Below, piece by piece: positions 32,922 to 42,011 of a stretch of 64,000 nucleotides of DNA. The notes below the pieces were generated by a model. It made no database searches and was not told the origin of the DNA. It worked only from the letters and a program-made list of their open reading frames with translations. Position numbers and translations under genes: made by a program. This DNA is from Paludibacteraceae bacterium (GTDB taxonomy: Bacteria > Bacteroidota > Bacteroidia > Bacteroidales > Paludibacteraceae): contig CAJOIR010000001.1 of NCBI GenBank assembly GCA_905234685.1, positions 124,001 through 188,000 of the forward strand, given 5' to 3'. Each line of letters opens with the position of its first letter. Positions within the stretch are counted from its first letter, which is position 1.

Positions 32922-33590
32922 TTATAGTTCTTCGAAAGTGTAATTAAGGAAATCGTTCAGAGGTTTGGCGGCGGAGCATATATGCATGAAACGGTCAAGG
33001 AAGTCAGGTTGGCAGACTTCCTCGTCTGTCAGAGGACAAGATATGGTGAATGTCTTACGTTTCAGCCAGTCGGCATGCTGAAAGTCTTGCGGAAATCCTG
33101 CAGGCACTTTTCGCAGCATGGCATAGGTGTCGAAATCGGCAAAATACTCCTTGAAGTCAGGCGCAGACATTATATCTTCCACTTCTTCATAGTTGTCAAG
33201 TATTGACATTCGCACTGCCCTTAGCAGTTCAGGTTCAGGACACCACATACCAGCAGCAAACATGCACTCGCCAGGCTGCAGGTGCAGATACCAGCCAGCA
33301 TACTGACTTTTCTTTCCTCCATGCTCTGCAATGAAACTGCCGAAATGGTCTTTATAAGGCGTCTTGTCAAGAGAGAAACGCGTGTCACGGTATATACGCC
33401 AGATGCAGTCCTTCGGTGTGAGTCCTGCCACCTTTGGGTCAAGAGCCGTCATCCGTTCAATCCATTGCTGAGTGAACTCCTCGAAGTCAAGACGGCATGC
33501 AGTATATTCTTCCTTGTGCGCATGAAACCACTCGCGGTTGTTGTTCTGCGTGAGTGCTGTAAGATAGTTCAGTATTCGCTTTGTATTCAT
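32922..33590 (-). CDS. DUF2461 family protein
   Basis: 222 residues, full length for the family. Typical features: NNNREWFHAHKEEY near the N-terminus, then IYRDTRFSLDKTPYKDHFG and GWYLHLQPGECMFAAGMW. Function of the family is unknown; members are small cytoplasmic proteins. Its start overlaps the end of the DUF456 gene by 4 bases, so the two are translationally coupled. Last gene of the tRNA-Arg/TPM/LemA run. Confidence 0.88.
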   Translation of the reverse strand: MNTKRILNYLTALTQNNNREWFHAHKEEYTACRLDFEEFTQQWIERMTALDPKVAGLTPKDCIWRIYRDTRFSLDKTPYKDHFGSFIAEHGGKKSQYAGWYLHLQPGECMFAAGMWCPEPELLRAVRMSILDNYEEVEDIMSAPDFKEYFADFDTYAMLRKVPAGFPQDFQHADWLKRKTFTISCPLTDEEVCQPDFLDRFMHICSAAKPLNDFLNYTFEEL

Positions 33591-34060
33591 ATCAGTTCGC
33601 TGATGTAATAATAAATCATCATGCCGCAGCAGATGAGTTTGAGAATAGTTCCGCAGAGCAGTCCGATGAAAGAACCGAAGCCGGCCTTCATGGCAGCGAG
33701 TGCGTTCTTTCCGTCAAAGAGTTCGAAGACCACAGCACCGATGAAAGGTCCGACCACAATACCCCATGGTCCGAAGAACATTCCGACCACCAATCCTATT
33801 GTGCTACCCCACACACCGAGTTTGCTGCCTCCGAAACGCTTTGTGCCCCACGCCGGCACCACATAGTCAAGAATCTGCATGATCACTACCACCCCAAGCC
33901 AAATGAGGAGAAACTGAGTGGAGAACTGCACACGGTCGGTGGCATGCAGTAACAACAGACCTATATAGGACAAAGGTACTGATGGCAGAACCGGTACTAT
34001 ACAGCCTACCAATCCTGCCATCAGAAATACTCCTGCGAGAATAATAAGAAATATGTCCAT
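33587..34060 (-). CDS. DUF456 family membrane protein
   Basis: 157 residues with four to five hydrophobic, Gly-rich helices. The GLVGCIVPVLPSVPLSYIGL and MFFGPWGIVVGPFIGAVVFEL segments are typical of DUF456. Such proteins are small inner-membrane proteins with Gly-zipper-like helices and no known function. It lies 3 bases after lemA and overlaps DUF2461 by 4 bases. Confidence 0.88.
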   Translation of the reverse strand: MDIFLIILAGVFLMAGLVGCIVPVLPSVPLSYIGLLLLHATDRVQFSTQFLLIWLGVVVIMQILDYVVPAWGTKRFGGSKLGVWGSTIGLVVGMFFGPWGIVVGPFIGAVVFELFDGKNALAAMKAGFGSFIGLLCGTILKLICCGMMIYYYISELI

Positions 34061-34063
34061 TAT

Positions 34064-34654
34064 TTAGAACTCAATCTTAGGAGCGTGCTTAGCTTCAGCG
34101 TCAGCCTCGAAGTAGGGTTTCTTCTTGAATCCGAAGATAGAAGCTACGATGTTGTTCGGGAACTGGCGGATGAGAGTGTTGTAAACGCGTGCCTGCTCGT
34201 TGAAAGTGTTGCGAGCCACAGCAATACGGTTTTCGGTGCCCTCAAGTTGTGTCTGTAAGTCTTTGAAGTTCTCGTTAGCCTTCAAGTCAGGATAAGCCTC
34301 TGCAACAGCCATGAGTCGTCCGAGTGCCTGGCTGAGTTCGCCTTGAGCTGCCTGGAATTGTTGGAGCTGCTCTTCAGTGATGTCGTCAGCATTGACAGTG
34401 ATCTGAGTAGCTTTTGCACGTGCTTCGATGACGCCCTCAAGAGTCTCCTTCTCATGAGTAGCATAACCTTTGACAACAGCCACGAGGTTAGGAATAAGGT
34501 CCATACGACGCTGATACTGGTTCTCAACCTGACCCCAAGCGGTCTCAACGTTCTCCTGTTCGGCAACCATAGCGTTGTATTTGCCAAACATCCAGAAGCA
34601 GATAATACCAATCACTGCAATAACAATGATGGTCGAAAGAGTTTTCTTTGACAT
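34064..34654 (-). CDS. lemA: LemA family protein
   Basis: 196 residues. An N-terminal membrane helix (about 5-23) is followed by YNAMVAEQENVETAWGQVENQYQRR and DLIPNLVAVVKGYATHE, the LemA hallmarks. An extended helical domain ends with TLIRQFPNNIVASIFGFKKK. LemA proteins anchor in the membrane with a helical bundle outside; their precise role is unsettled. It is coupled, as often, with a TPM-domain gene (57 bases upstream). Confidence 0.93.
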   Translation of the reverse strand: MSKKTLSTIIVIAVIGIICFWMFGKYNAMVAEQENVETAWGQVENQYQRRMDLIPNLVAVVKGYATHEKETLEGVIEARAKATQITVNADDITEEQLQQFQAAQGELSQALGRLMAVAEAYPDLKANENFKDLQTQLEGTENRIAVARNTFNEQARVYNTLIRQFPNNIVASIFGFKKKPYFEADAEAKHAPKIEF

Positions 34655-34711
34655 AGATGTTTAAAGATTAGAGTTTGATTGTTAATGTATAATGTTTGAT
34701 ATATAATGATG

Positions 34712-35953
34712 TCAGAACTTTCTTCCGGCACCGCCGCCGAAGGAGCTTCCTCCTCCCCAGCTGCCACCACCACCGCCACTGCTGCGGTATCCGCCACCGC
34801 CGCCTCCGCTTGAGCTTGTGTGGTATTCAAGCTTAGGCAGAGTAACCATAACTGTGCCTACATATCCGCAGTTGGCACAGCGGCATGTATCCCTGCGCTG
34901 ACCTGTGCTCGTATAAGTGGCACGACTGACAGTCTCACGATTTGTTGTCTCGTATGTCTGTCCTCCACATTGAGGGCATTTGCCGTATTTGCCTGCGTTC
35001 CTGCCTTTGAATGACTGCACGTGCACATGCTTGCAGTTGGGGCACTGCCAAACATCGTGTTCCATAGCATGGAGTTGCTCTTCCGCCCTCTGTACGGTTG
35101 TAAGGTAAGGCAGTTCGGCATCGTTAGGCAGACGCACCATGTCATGTCCGCACTCGGAGCACTTGTCAGGAATCTCGTGCACATTCTTGCGGGCAAAACG
35201 ATAGTACAAGTAGAAGAAGAGCATTGGGAACGGGAAGATCCAACTGAGACATCCGGCTGCGGTCTGTGTTCCTGATGACTGTGCCTGTATGGCCTCTTTG
35301 CGCTGTCCGGGCTTAGCCTCCAGTTTCTTATATCCGACTATGGCAAATATAATAAGGAGTATAAAACCGAATATGCAATAGTTGAACATAGAGGTATCAA
35401 CCTCCTTCGGCTTGTATCCAAGCAGAAGCTCAGCCTTGGCAGCATCTGTCATGAGGTGGTTCTCAATACCCTGCACAATGGCTATCATGCCGTTGTCCCA
35501 GTCGCCGTTTCTAAGGTAGTCGAGGTTAGCATCCAGAATCTGTCCGCATGTGATGTCTGGCAGCAGACCCTCCATACCTCCTCCAGTAATAATCTGTATA
35601 TCGCGGCTCTGCTTTGCGAGGAAGAGCAGCACGCCTGTGTTCTTTCCTGCCTTGCCTATGCCCCATGTATTGAACAGTTTGAGAGCAAAGGAATAGGCAT
35701 CGCCGTAACTGTTTTCATCGAAAGCCTCGATAGCTACTACGCAGAGCTCCACTTCAACCGCCTTGTCAAGCCCGATGGCTTTCTGATTGAGCGTCTCAAC
35801 GGTAGATTCCTGCAGAATCTTGTCCGGGTTGCTTACGTAGTAGTCCTGTCCGAACTGCTTGGGGTCGGGCACTGTGTTTACGACATATACTTCTGCCGCG
35901 GACTGCATCACAGAGGCGGCAACAAGGATAAGTAGAAGAAGTATCTTGCGCAT
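34712..35953 (-). CDS. TPM-domain membrane protein with zinc ribbons and Gly-rich tail
   Basis: 413 residues. Signal peptide about 1-20; TPM domain about 25-180 (YYVSNPDKILQESTVETLNQ and GIGKAGKNTGVLLFLAKQSRDIQI). Membrane helices at about 196-213 and 236-256. Four Cys pairs follow: CSECGHDM, CPNCKHVH, CPQCGG and CRCANCGYVG (about 265-375), suggesting two zinc ribbons on the cytoplasmic side. The tail (about 383-413) is Gly/Ser-rich and ends GGGAGRKF, as in many TPM proteins. TPM proteins pair with LemA; some homologues act in membrane-protein quality control. No own promoter is seen, so it probably reads from the tRNA-Arg promoter. Confidence 0.88.
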   Translation of the reverse strand: MRKILLLLILVAASVMQSAAEVYVVNTVPDPKQFGQDYYVSNPDKILQESTVETLNQKAIGLDKAVEVELCVVAIEAFDENSYGDAYSFALKLFNTWGIGKAGKNTGVLLFLAKQSRDIQIITGGGMEGLLPDITCGQILDANLDYLRNGDWDNGMIAIVQGIENHLMTDAAKAELLLGYKPKEVDTSMFNYCIFGFILLIIFAIVGYKKLEAKPGQRKEAIQAQSSGTQTAAGCLSWIFPFPMLFFYLYYRFARKNVHEIPDKCSECGHDMVRLPNDAELPYLTTVQRAEEQLHAMEHDVWQCPNCKHVHVQSFKGRNAGKYGKCPQCGGQTYETTNRETVSRATYTSTGQRRDTCRCANCGYVGTVMVTLPKLEYHTSSSGGGGGGYRSSGGGGGSWGGGSSFGGGAGRKF

Positions 35954-35957
35954 AGTG

Positions 35958-35988
35958 TTGTATATATGAAATGATTTTCTTATCTTTG
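35958..35988 (+). promoter_or_regulatory. Promoter reading rightwards across the tRNA-Arg locus
   Basis: TTG at 35958-35960, a 20-base spacer, TATCTTTG at 35981-35988. The next plus-strand gene is the RNase H gene at 36207, so the leader of about 215 bases would be antisense to tRNA-Arg. Confidence 0.6.
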
Positions 35989-36063
35989 CAAGTCAAAGGA
36001 CTGAATAGGTGTCCAAACGGCAAACAAACGTCCGAACAGTAAATAACCAAACAGCAAACAAGG

Positions 36064-36135
36064 TAGTCCCTCCGGGAATCGAACCCGGATCTAAGGTTTA
36101 GGAAACCCGTATTCTATCCATTGAACTAAAGGACC
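36064..36135 (-). tRNA. tRNA-Arg (anticodon CCU)
   Basis: Minus strand: acceptor arm GGTCCTT pairs with AGGGACT (with G-U pairs), D-arm GTTCAATGGATAGAA, anticodon loop TTCCTAA with anticodon CCT, T-arm CCGGG-TTCGATT-CCCGG, and discriminator A. CC, but not the full CCA, follows in the genome. Confidence 0.95.
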
Positions 36136-36183
36136 AAGTCATTTACGATGAGTCAGTTTTGTTGTTTGTTCATTTAGACGTTG

Positions 36184-36214
36184 CAAAGATAACACTAATA
36201 ATTCATATGGCAAA
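36184..36214 (-). promoter_or_regulatory. Promoter of tRNA-Arg and probably the TPM-LemA operon
   Basis: Minus strand: TTTG (complement of 36211-36214), a 19-base spacer, TATCTTTG (complement of 36184-36191). It overlaps the start of the RNase H gene on the other strand. Confidence 0.75.
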
Positions 36215-36872
36215 ACAAAAATATTATGTCGTGTGGTGTGGTCGCACAGCCGGTGTATATACCGACTGGGAGAGTTGTGAGGCTCAGGTGAAGGGCTTTG
36301 AAGGCGCCCGCTACAAGGCTTTCAATACCAAGAAAGAGGCAGAGGAAGCCTTTGGTAAGCCGGCAGACGACTATATAGCAAAAATAAGGTCAGACAAAGC
36401 TAAAAGCTCTACTTTTCTTATGAGCGTCACTGCAGGAGAGATTCGTATTCCTGCCTTGTGTGTTGATGCCGCCTGCTCGGGTAATCCTGGGATGATGGAG
36501 TATCGCGGCGTATATCTGCTGGACATTCACCAGAACGGTGAGCGTGAGGAGCATGAGTTGTTTCGCCGTGGCCCTTTTGCCGAGGGTACGAACAATATAG
36601 GCGAGTTTCTTGCAATAGTGCATGGGTTGGCTGAACTTCAGAAACAGGGCAACAATACGCTGCCTATATATTCCGACAGCCGCACTGCACAATCTTGGGT
36701 AAAGCAGAAACATACCAAGACCAAACTCGCCCAGACAGAGCGGAATGCTCTGCTCTTCAGCCTTATACAGAGGGCGGAACATTGGCTTCAGACACATACG
36801 TGGCAGAACCCTATACTGAAGTGGGAGACAGAACGCTGGGGTGAAATACCTGCAGACTTTGGAAGAAAATGA
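36207..36872 (+). CDS. Viroplasmin-RNase H fusion (RNase H1-type)
   Basis: 221 residues from ATG 36207. N-terminal viroplasmin domain (about 1-50): KYYVVWCGRTAGVYTDWESC, then YKAFNTKKEAEEAF, which binds RNA/DNA hybrids in eukaryotic RNase H1. The RNase H domain (about 80-221) shows acidic residues in LCVDAACSGNPG, NNIGEFLAIVHGL and IYSDSRTAQSWVK. The enzyme removes RNA from RNA/DNA hybrids. No promoter is seen between it and tRNA-Arg; the only candidate lies beyond the tRNA at 35958-35988. Confidence 0.92.
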   Translation: MAKQKYYVVWCGRTAGVYTDWESCEAQVKGFEGARYKAFNTKKEAEEAFGKPADDYIAKIRSDKAKSSTFLMSVTAGEIRIPALCVDAACSGNPGMMEYRGVYLLDIHQNGEREEHELFRRGPFAEGTNNIGEFLAIVHGLAELQKQGNNTLPIYSDSRTAQSWVKQKHTKTKLAQTERNALLFSLIQRAEHWLQTHTWQNPILKWETERWGEIPADFGRK

Positions 36873-36937
36873 TATGTTAGTGTAGCAAAATATGAAAAAA
36901 ATATAAAGAAATATATCCGTAATTCAGATATTATTTG

Positions 36938-36945
36938 TAACTTTG
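36938..36945 (+). promoter_or_regulatory. TAACTTTG element before gap
   Basis: A perfect TAnnTTTG about 58 bases before ATG 37003. The upstream TTG box is not evident at the usual spacing in this AT-rich stretch. Confidence 0.55.
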
Positions 36946-37002
36946 CACGCTTGAAGAAATAAACAAACAAAACCAAATACATTAACAAAACATTAAAAGA
37001 CT

Positions 37003-38070
37003 ATGACAAAAGTAGCTATTAACGGCTTTGGCCGTATTGGTCGTCTGGCATTCCGTCAGATGTTCGAGGCAGAGGGTTATGAAGTTGTTGCTATCAACGA
37101 CTTGACCAGTCCCAAGATGCTTGCCCACCTTTTGAAGTATGACACCGCTCAAGGCGGTTTCGCAGGCAAGTATGGTGAAGGTAAACACACTGTTGCTTAC
37201 AAAGACGCTGAGTATGCAGAAGACGGTAAGACAGTAGTTGTCCCCGGTTCAATCATCGTTGACGGCAAGGAGATTACCATCTACGCTATGCCTAACGCAG
37301 CTGACCTGCCTTGGGGCAAACTCGGTGTTGATGTAGTACTTGAGTGCACAGGCTTCTACACAAGCAAGGCTAAATCGGAGGCTCATATCAAGGCCGGTGC
37401 AAAGAAAGTTGTCATCTCTGCTCCTGCAGGCAACGATCTGCCCACTATCGTTTACAACGTAAACCACAAGACTCTGACTCCTGCCGACACCATTATCTCG
37501 GCTGCTTCGTGCACCACCAACTGCCTTGCTCCTATGGCAGCAGCTTTGAACGACTATGCTCCTATCCAGAGCGGTATTATGTCAACCATCCACGCTTATA
37601 CCGGCGACCAGATGATTCTCGACGGTCCTCAGCGCAAGGGTGACCTTCGCCGCAGCCGTGCAGGTGCACAGAACATTGTACCTAACAGCACAGGTGCAGC
37701 CAAGGCTATAGGTCTGGTTATCCCTGCTCTGAACGGCAAACTGATTGGTAGTGCACAGCGTGTTCCTACACCCACAGGTTCTACCACTATCCTGATTGCT
37801 GTTGTTAAGGGCAAAGACATCACCAAGGAAGGTATCAACGCTGCCATGAAGGCTGCTGCAAACGAGAGCTTCGGTTACAACGAGGACGAAATCGTTTCGA
37901 GCGACGTAATAGGTATGCGCTTCGGCTCACTCTTTGATGCAACACAGACTATGGTTTCGAAGATTGACGATGACACCTATCAGGTACAGGTTGTCAGCTG
38001 GTATGACAACGAGAATAGTTACACAAGCCAGATGGTACGCACCATCAAGTACTTGGCTGAACTCAAGTAA
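37003..38070 (+). CDS. gap: Glyceraldehyde-3-phosphate dehydrogenase
   Basis: 355 residues, somewhat longer than the usual 335 because of extra residues around 58-85. NAD-binding start [16 protein letters not shown]; catalytic Cys170 in [29 protein letters not shown] and [13 protein letters not shown] near the end. Glycolysis/gluconeogenesis in the cytoplasm, forming 1,3-bisphosphoglycerate with NAD. It is a single gene with its own terminator hairpin at 38123-38158, not clustered with pgk. Confidence 0.98.
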   Translation: MTKVAINGFGRIGRLAFRQMFEAEGYEVVAINDLTSPKMLAHLLKYDTAQGGFAGKYGEGKHTVAYKDAEYAEDGKTVVVPGSIIVDGKEITIYAMPNAADLPWGKLGVDVVLECTGFYTSKAKSEAHIKAGAKKVVISAPAGNDLPTIVYNVNHKTLTPADTIISAASCTTNCLAPMAAALNDYAPIQSGIMSTIHAYTGDQMILDGPQRKGDLRRSRAGAQNIVPNSTGAAKAIGLVIPALNGKLIGSAQRVPTPTGSTTILIAVVKGKDITKEGINAAMKAAANESFGYNEDEIVSSDVIGMRFGSLFDATQTMVSKIDDDTYQVQVVSWYDNENSYTSQMVRTIKYLAELK

Positions 38071-38122
38071 TACCTTGGCAAATTAACGGCATGGATTAAC
38101 TCGGATTGGGATAATCCTGCCA

Positions 38123-38158
38123 CAAGCAAGAGACAATCTTCGGGTTGTCTCTTGCTTG
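38123..38158 (+). terminator. Hairpin after gap
   Basis: Arms CAAGCAAGAGACAA (38123-38136) and TTGTCTCTTGCTTG (38145-38158) pair perfectly around an eight-base loop. No clear T-tract follows. Confidence 0.75.
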
Positions 38159-38232
38159 CGTGCTGACACTGGACAATTGATGCCCTGCTTGACTGTTTTT
38201 GTGACAAAAATACGGAAAAACGCACATAAAAC

Positions 38233-38263
38233 TTGCGTGAATGAAAGAAATGTCTTACCTTTG
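38233..38263 (+). promoter_or_regulatory. Promoter of the FN3-like secreted protein gene
   Basis: TTG at 38233-38235, a 20-base spacer, TACCTTTG at 38256-38263. Leader of about 80 bases. Confidence 0.8.
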
Positions 38264-38348
38264 CGCGACTTTTTGTCAAAATGCATGTGTCTGCCGAGAG
38301 ACATATACAATGCATGGAAATAATATGTTTAACTAAAATATTAAAGGT

Positions 38349-40610
38349 ATGAAAAAGATTACTTTGATTATGAGTGCAGTGCTGGTGGCACTGACACTTA
38401 ATGCACAAGAGTTGCGGTTGAACGGCTATCAGTTCCGTACTGATAACTTCACCCCGCAACTTAGTTCTGTTACTCTTGAGAAGGGCAACGCCGCTTTGGA
38501 AAGTCAGGCTGCCGCTTCTCTTAGAAAAGCTCCTGCCGCTGTAGCGCAGACAGCATCCACATCGAACATTTATGCCGTTGCCGCAGAGCAGACCGGTATG
38601 TCAGTTGGTTCGTTTCTATGGTTGGCTTCAACGGATACCTTATGGTCGGCACAAAGGTTCGCAGTACAGATTTATCCGATGATTAATGACTCAACGCTTG
38701 ACGACCGTCTCGCTTTCTTCAATCAGAGTGCTTCAGTTTTTAAACCAATACCGTATAACGCGGATTCAACAATTTACCTCCTTTCTTACTCAACGGATGT
38801 ATTGCTGTACTATGTAAAAAGTGGCTATGGAACCGCAAATGAAGACGGATATGCAAAGTATGTATACGGCAGTTATAGCAACAACCTGATTCCTGGTAAA
38901 TACTATATATATATCCGCGGTAATAATGGCAGTGCCTATACAGACGGTGGCAAAGGCGTAGTGCTTAATATCAGGTCGTTTGACATCACAGGCTTTGAAC
39001 TGCAGATTGACGAAGCAAAGGAAGAAGCTACTATCAAGTGGGATGAATTGACCAATCTGCCGGAGAATTACTTCTATTCATTGACTATTTCATCCGGCGC
39101 GGAGACTGTTTATTCCAACTCCGAATCCTTCGCAGTTGACAGTATCGCCAATGACACCATTCATTCTCCTTTCACTTTCAAACTCCAGAAGAACACCACC
39201 TACAACATCTTCCTGCGTATGTCAGAACTCTATAATGGTACGGTTTATCTCGGATGCAACAACTATATTGACACCACCTTCACCTTTGGCATTGACTACT
39301 ATGAGCCGAAAAACTTGCAGGCTAATGTGCTGACTGGTGAGTTGGCAGGGTATGTTGAACTCTCATGGGAGGTTGACTCGGCTTCGTATGCTTACTATAT
39401 TGCTCTGTATGACGAGACAGGTACTGCTGTGTCTTTCGGAAACAACAGGAATTATCTTATCACCTATAATCTGAAAGATACCATTGGTCTTGGCGCAGGT
39501 GCATATAACTGGGTTGTAGCAGGTTTGGAACTTGGTTCTGACGGCTACCTCAACTTCTCTACAGACCAGATAGCAGGTCCTGCCTTTACCATGCCTGACG
39601 TGCGTGCTCCTCAACTTGTCAATGCTGCAGCGACTTTGAGTGCTGACTTTACAGAAGCAGTTATCACCGTTATGTCTGCCGATGACGGCACTGCACAAGA
39701 GGATATCGTTATTGAACTTCAGGATGCTGAAGGCAGCAAGGTATCGCTCTTTACTTATATCTCAGGTTACAACTATGCTGACACTCTCACCAATCTTGAG
39801 CAAAATAAGGAATACACCTATTATATCAGCGCAAAGGACCAGGCTGGCAACCAGACAGCAAAGGCTGACCGCCTTGTAGTATCGTTTACCACTGCTGATG
39901 TGAAGGCTCCTACTTTGCTGGCTCCTACTACCTCTGATATCACTGCCAATAGCGTCAAGATTTCTGTTCGTGCTACCGACAACGTATCAAAGGACAAACT
40001 GACCATAGTTGTGGCTAACGACTCTATCGGCAATGACACTATCGGTTCGCTTGCACTGGAATCTACAATGAAATATTCCGGTGTAATTAAAGGACTTACT
40101 CCTGAAACAACTTACAATCTGTGGGTAATTGCTTACGACGAGGCAGGTAATGCCACTGCAAAGGCTGTTCCCGAGTTCAAGACACTCGCAGAAGAGAAGA
40201 CTAATGAGAACCCAGTTATAGGTGAAATTAGCGTTCAAACTACCGACACTTCAGCCGTTGTTACTATCGCCATCACTGATGATAACACATCACTTGCCGA
40301 CCTCAATGTTGTTATTCTTGACAGCACAATGGCTGAGATAGCTTATCCTGAACTGCAGGCTACTGCACCATTGTTTGTTGCTACCATCGGTGGTCTTGAG
40401 CCTGAGACTGAGTACTCCTTCGTAGTTTATGCTTACGACACAGACCAAGGCTATGCAAGCAAGGAGTTCAGCTTCACCACTAATCCTACCACTGGTCTCT
40501 TTGACCTCCGTCAAGACAAGCATGCTGTGAAGGTGATCGAGAACGGACAGATCTATATTCTCCGTGACGGTGAGAAGTTCAATGTCCTTGGTGCCAAGGT
40601 AGAAAAATGA
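38349..40610 (+). CDS. Large secreted protein with fibronectin III-like repeats
   Basis: 753 residues. Signal peptide about 1-20 (ending LNAQ). Several beta-sandwich modules in the second half have the FN3 pattern: an xxTxxxLxPETxYxxxVxAYD turn recurs (GLTPETTYNLWVIAYDEAGN near 600; GLEPETEYSFVVYAYD near 690). The C-terminus (VIENGQIYILRDGEKFNVLG and a few residues) is a short beta module typical of secreted Bacteroidales proteins and may be a degenerate type IX sorting signal. Its own promoter and terminator make it a single-gene unit. Ligand and role unknown; adhesion is a guess. Confidence 0.8.
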   Translation: MKKITLIMSAVLVALTLNAQELRLNGYQFRTDNFTPQLSSVTLEKGNAALESQAAASLRKAPAAVAQTASTSNIYAVAAEQTGMSVGSFLWLASTDTLWSAQRFAVQIYPMINDSTLDDRLAFFNQSASVFKPIPYNADSTIYLLSYSTDVLLYYVKSGYGTANEDGYAKYVYGSYSNNLIPGKYYIYIRGNNGSAYTDGGKGVVLNIRSFDITGFELQIDEAKEEATIKWDELTNLPENYFYSLTISSGAETVYSNSESFAVDSIANDTIHSPFTFKLQKNTTYNIFLRMSELYNGTVYLGCNNYIDTTFTFGIDYYEPKNLQANVLTGELAGYVELSWEVDSASYAYYIALYDETGTAVSFGNNRNYLITYNLKDTIGLGAGAYNWVVAGLELGSDGYLNFSTDQIAGPAFTMPDVRAPQLVNAAATLSADFTEAVITVMSADDGTAQEDIVIELQDAEGSKVSLFTYISGYNYADTLTNLEQNKEYTYYISAKDQAGNQTAKADRLVVSFTTADVKAPTLLAPTTSDITANSVKISVRATDNVSKDKLTIVVANDSIGNDTIGSLALESTMKYSGVIKGLTPETTYNLWVIAYDEAGNATAKAVPEFKTLAEEKTNENPVIGEISVQTTDTSAVVTIAITDDNTSLADLNVVILDSTMAEIAYPELQATAPLFVATIGGLEPETEYSFVVYAYDTDQGYASKEFSFTTNPTTGLFDLRQDKHAVKVIENGQIYILRDGEKFNVLGAKVEK

Positions 40611-40627
40611 TTCTATTTGTCAACTGA

Positions 40628-40656
40628 GAAAAAGCGGGCATATTGTCCGCTTTTTC
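40628..40656 (+). terminator. Hairpin terminator after the FN3-like gene
   Basis: gaaaaagcgg pairs with ccgctttttc around a nine-base loop; the T-tract forms part of the stem and TTTA follows. Confidence 0.85.
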
Positions 40657-40675
40657 TTTAACTATTCATATTCTT

Positions 40676-41983
40676 ATGTGCAAACAGTTGTTTCTTCCTC
40701 TCCTACTTTGTCTGGCATTGCCTGTTACTGCAGATATGCATATCTGGCAGGCAGGGCGTGAGCTGATGTCGTTGCCCGTATCTGACAACGACAGTGTGAC
40801 CTTTGTTTCCGATAGTGAGGTGCACTTCACTGTGTTCAGACTTAGTGACACTCAACTGTCTGTCACTCCATCCGACACATCAGTATTTTATATCTGGGTC
40901 GCCACTTCTGATGCAGACTACAATGCATACGCCTACAATTCATATCAGGAGGCATGGCAGACCACTGTTGATATGGCAGTGAGGTATGACTTTCTGGAGA
41001 CGGATATGCTTAGCAAGGGACGGGTTGTGATAGACCTTACCACGTTATTTGACCCAGACCATTATGTGCTCTCTGTGGCAGCGTGGGATGGGACTCGAGC
41101 TTCATCTGCTTTCACATATTATGACTTCACGCTTACGGAAGAGGAGCAGAAGAATACTTCCGACATAGTGCCGTTGAGTATGCTTCAGGACAACGGTTGC
41201 ACAGGACTATTGGCGACATGGCATCGTGGCAGGCCTCAAGACACTGTTGTCATTGCTGCTATTGACTCAATGACATTCTCAGAGCAAGCGTCAGGCACTA
41301 CTTTCCGCGTGAATGTGTCAGACATTACCAATATATCTGTTGCTGTGGATATTCAGCCTTCTAACGATGAGGCTGCCTATTTTGCTGACTATATATTGTG
41401 TACTGATGCAGACCAATATGCCGACACTGTGCTTGCAAGACTTTGGATAGAGCAGTGTGTGCGGTATCTGCCTTATGACTACCCGGGCAAGACTTTCGAA
41501 GAGGCATATCTCTACAAAGGTGCACAGCATATTGTTTTCAGTGAAGGTCTTGTAGGTGATACTGACTATTATATTGTCTGCTTTGCTGTCAACACTATGA
41601 CTTGTGCTGTAGAGGGTAGGGTGGTAAAGAAATGTTTTCATACCGCCTTTACTCCTGTCAATCCTAACCTTACATTTGATATCAATTACAACACTGACAC
41701 ATATATGGTCACCATCACACCATCTGACGACACATCTACTTATTATTGGGGCTTCTTCTCACCTGACGAAGTAATCAAGGCAGGCTCGGCTGAGAAGGCA
41801 TGGCAGCAGGCTGCGGTGCAGTACGGCAATAAATATACTACGCACGGAGTGCAGTCGTTCTCTGCCAAGTGGCAAGCTGTAAGCACCGGTACATACACTC
41901 TTGTAGTAGGAGGTTGGAATAGTAGACAGACCACGAACCTGACTGTATATGAAATAGAGGTAACCGAAGATATGCTACCATAA
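40676..41983 (+). CDS. Secreted beta-rich protein of unknown function
   Basis: 435 residues from ATG 40676; upstream codons lie in the terminator. Signal peptide about 1-19 (ending VTADM). The mature part shows repeated segments of similar plan: FYIWVATSDADYNAYAYNSY near residue 75 and YYWGFFSPDEVIKAGSAEKAW near 360, each followed by a strand and an HxVLSVAAWDG or YTLVVGGWN motif. This suggests three or four related beta modules. No type IX-like tail is seen. It follows a terminator and has no clear promoter, so expression may depend on read-through from 38349. Confidence 0.7.
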   Translation: MCKQLFLPLLLCLALPVTADMHIWQAGRELMSLPVSDNDSVTFVSDSEVHFTVFRLSDTQLSVTPSDTSVFYIWVATSDADYNAYAYNSYQEAWQTTVDMAVRYDFLETDMLSKGRVVIDLTTLFDPDHYVLSVAAWDGTRASSAFTYYDFTLTEEEQKNTSDIVPLSMLQDNGCTGLLATWHRGRPQDTVVIAAIDSMTFSEQASGTTFRVNVSDITNISVAVDIQPSNDEAAYFADYILCTDADQYADTVLARLWIEQCVRYLPYDYPGKTFEEAYLYKGAQHIVFSEGLVGDTDYYIVCFAVNTMTCAVEGRVVKKCFHTAFTPVNPNLTFDINYNTDTYMVTITPSDDTSTYYWGFFSPDEVIKAGSAEKAWQQAAVQYGNKYTTHGVQSFSAKWQAVSTGTYTLVVGGWNSRQTTNLTVYEIEVTEDMLP

Positions 41984-42011
41984 CTTCATCCTAAGCTCAT
42001 CCCGACCTCAA

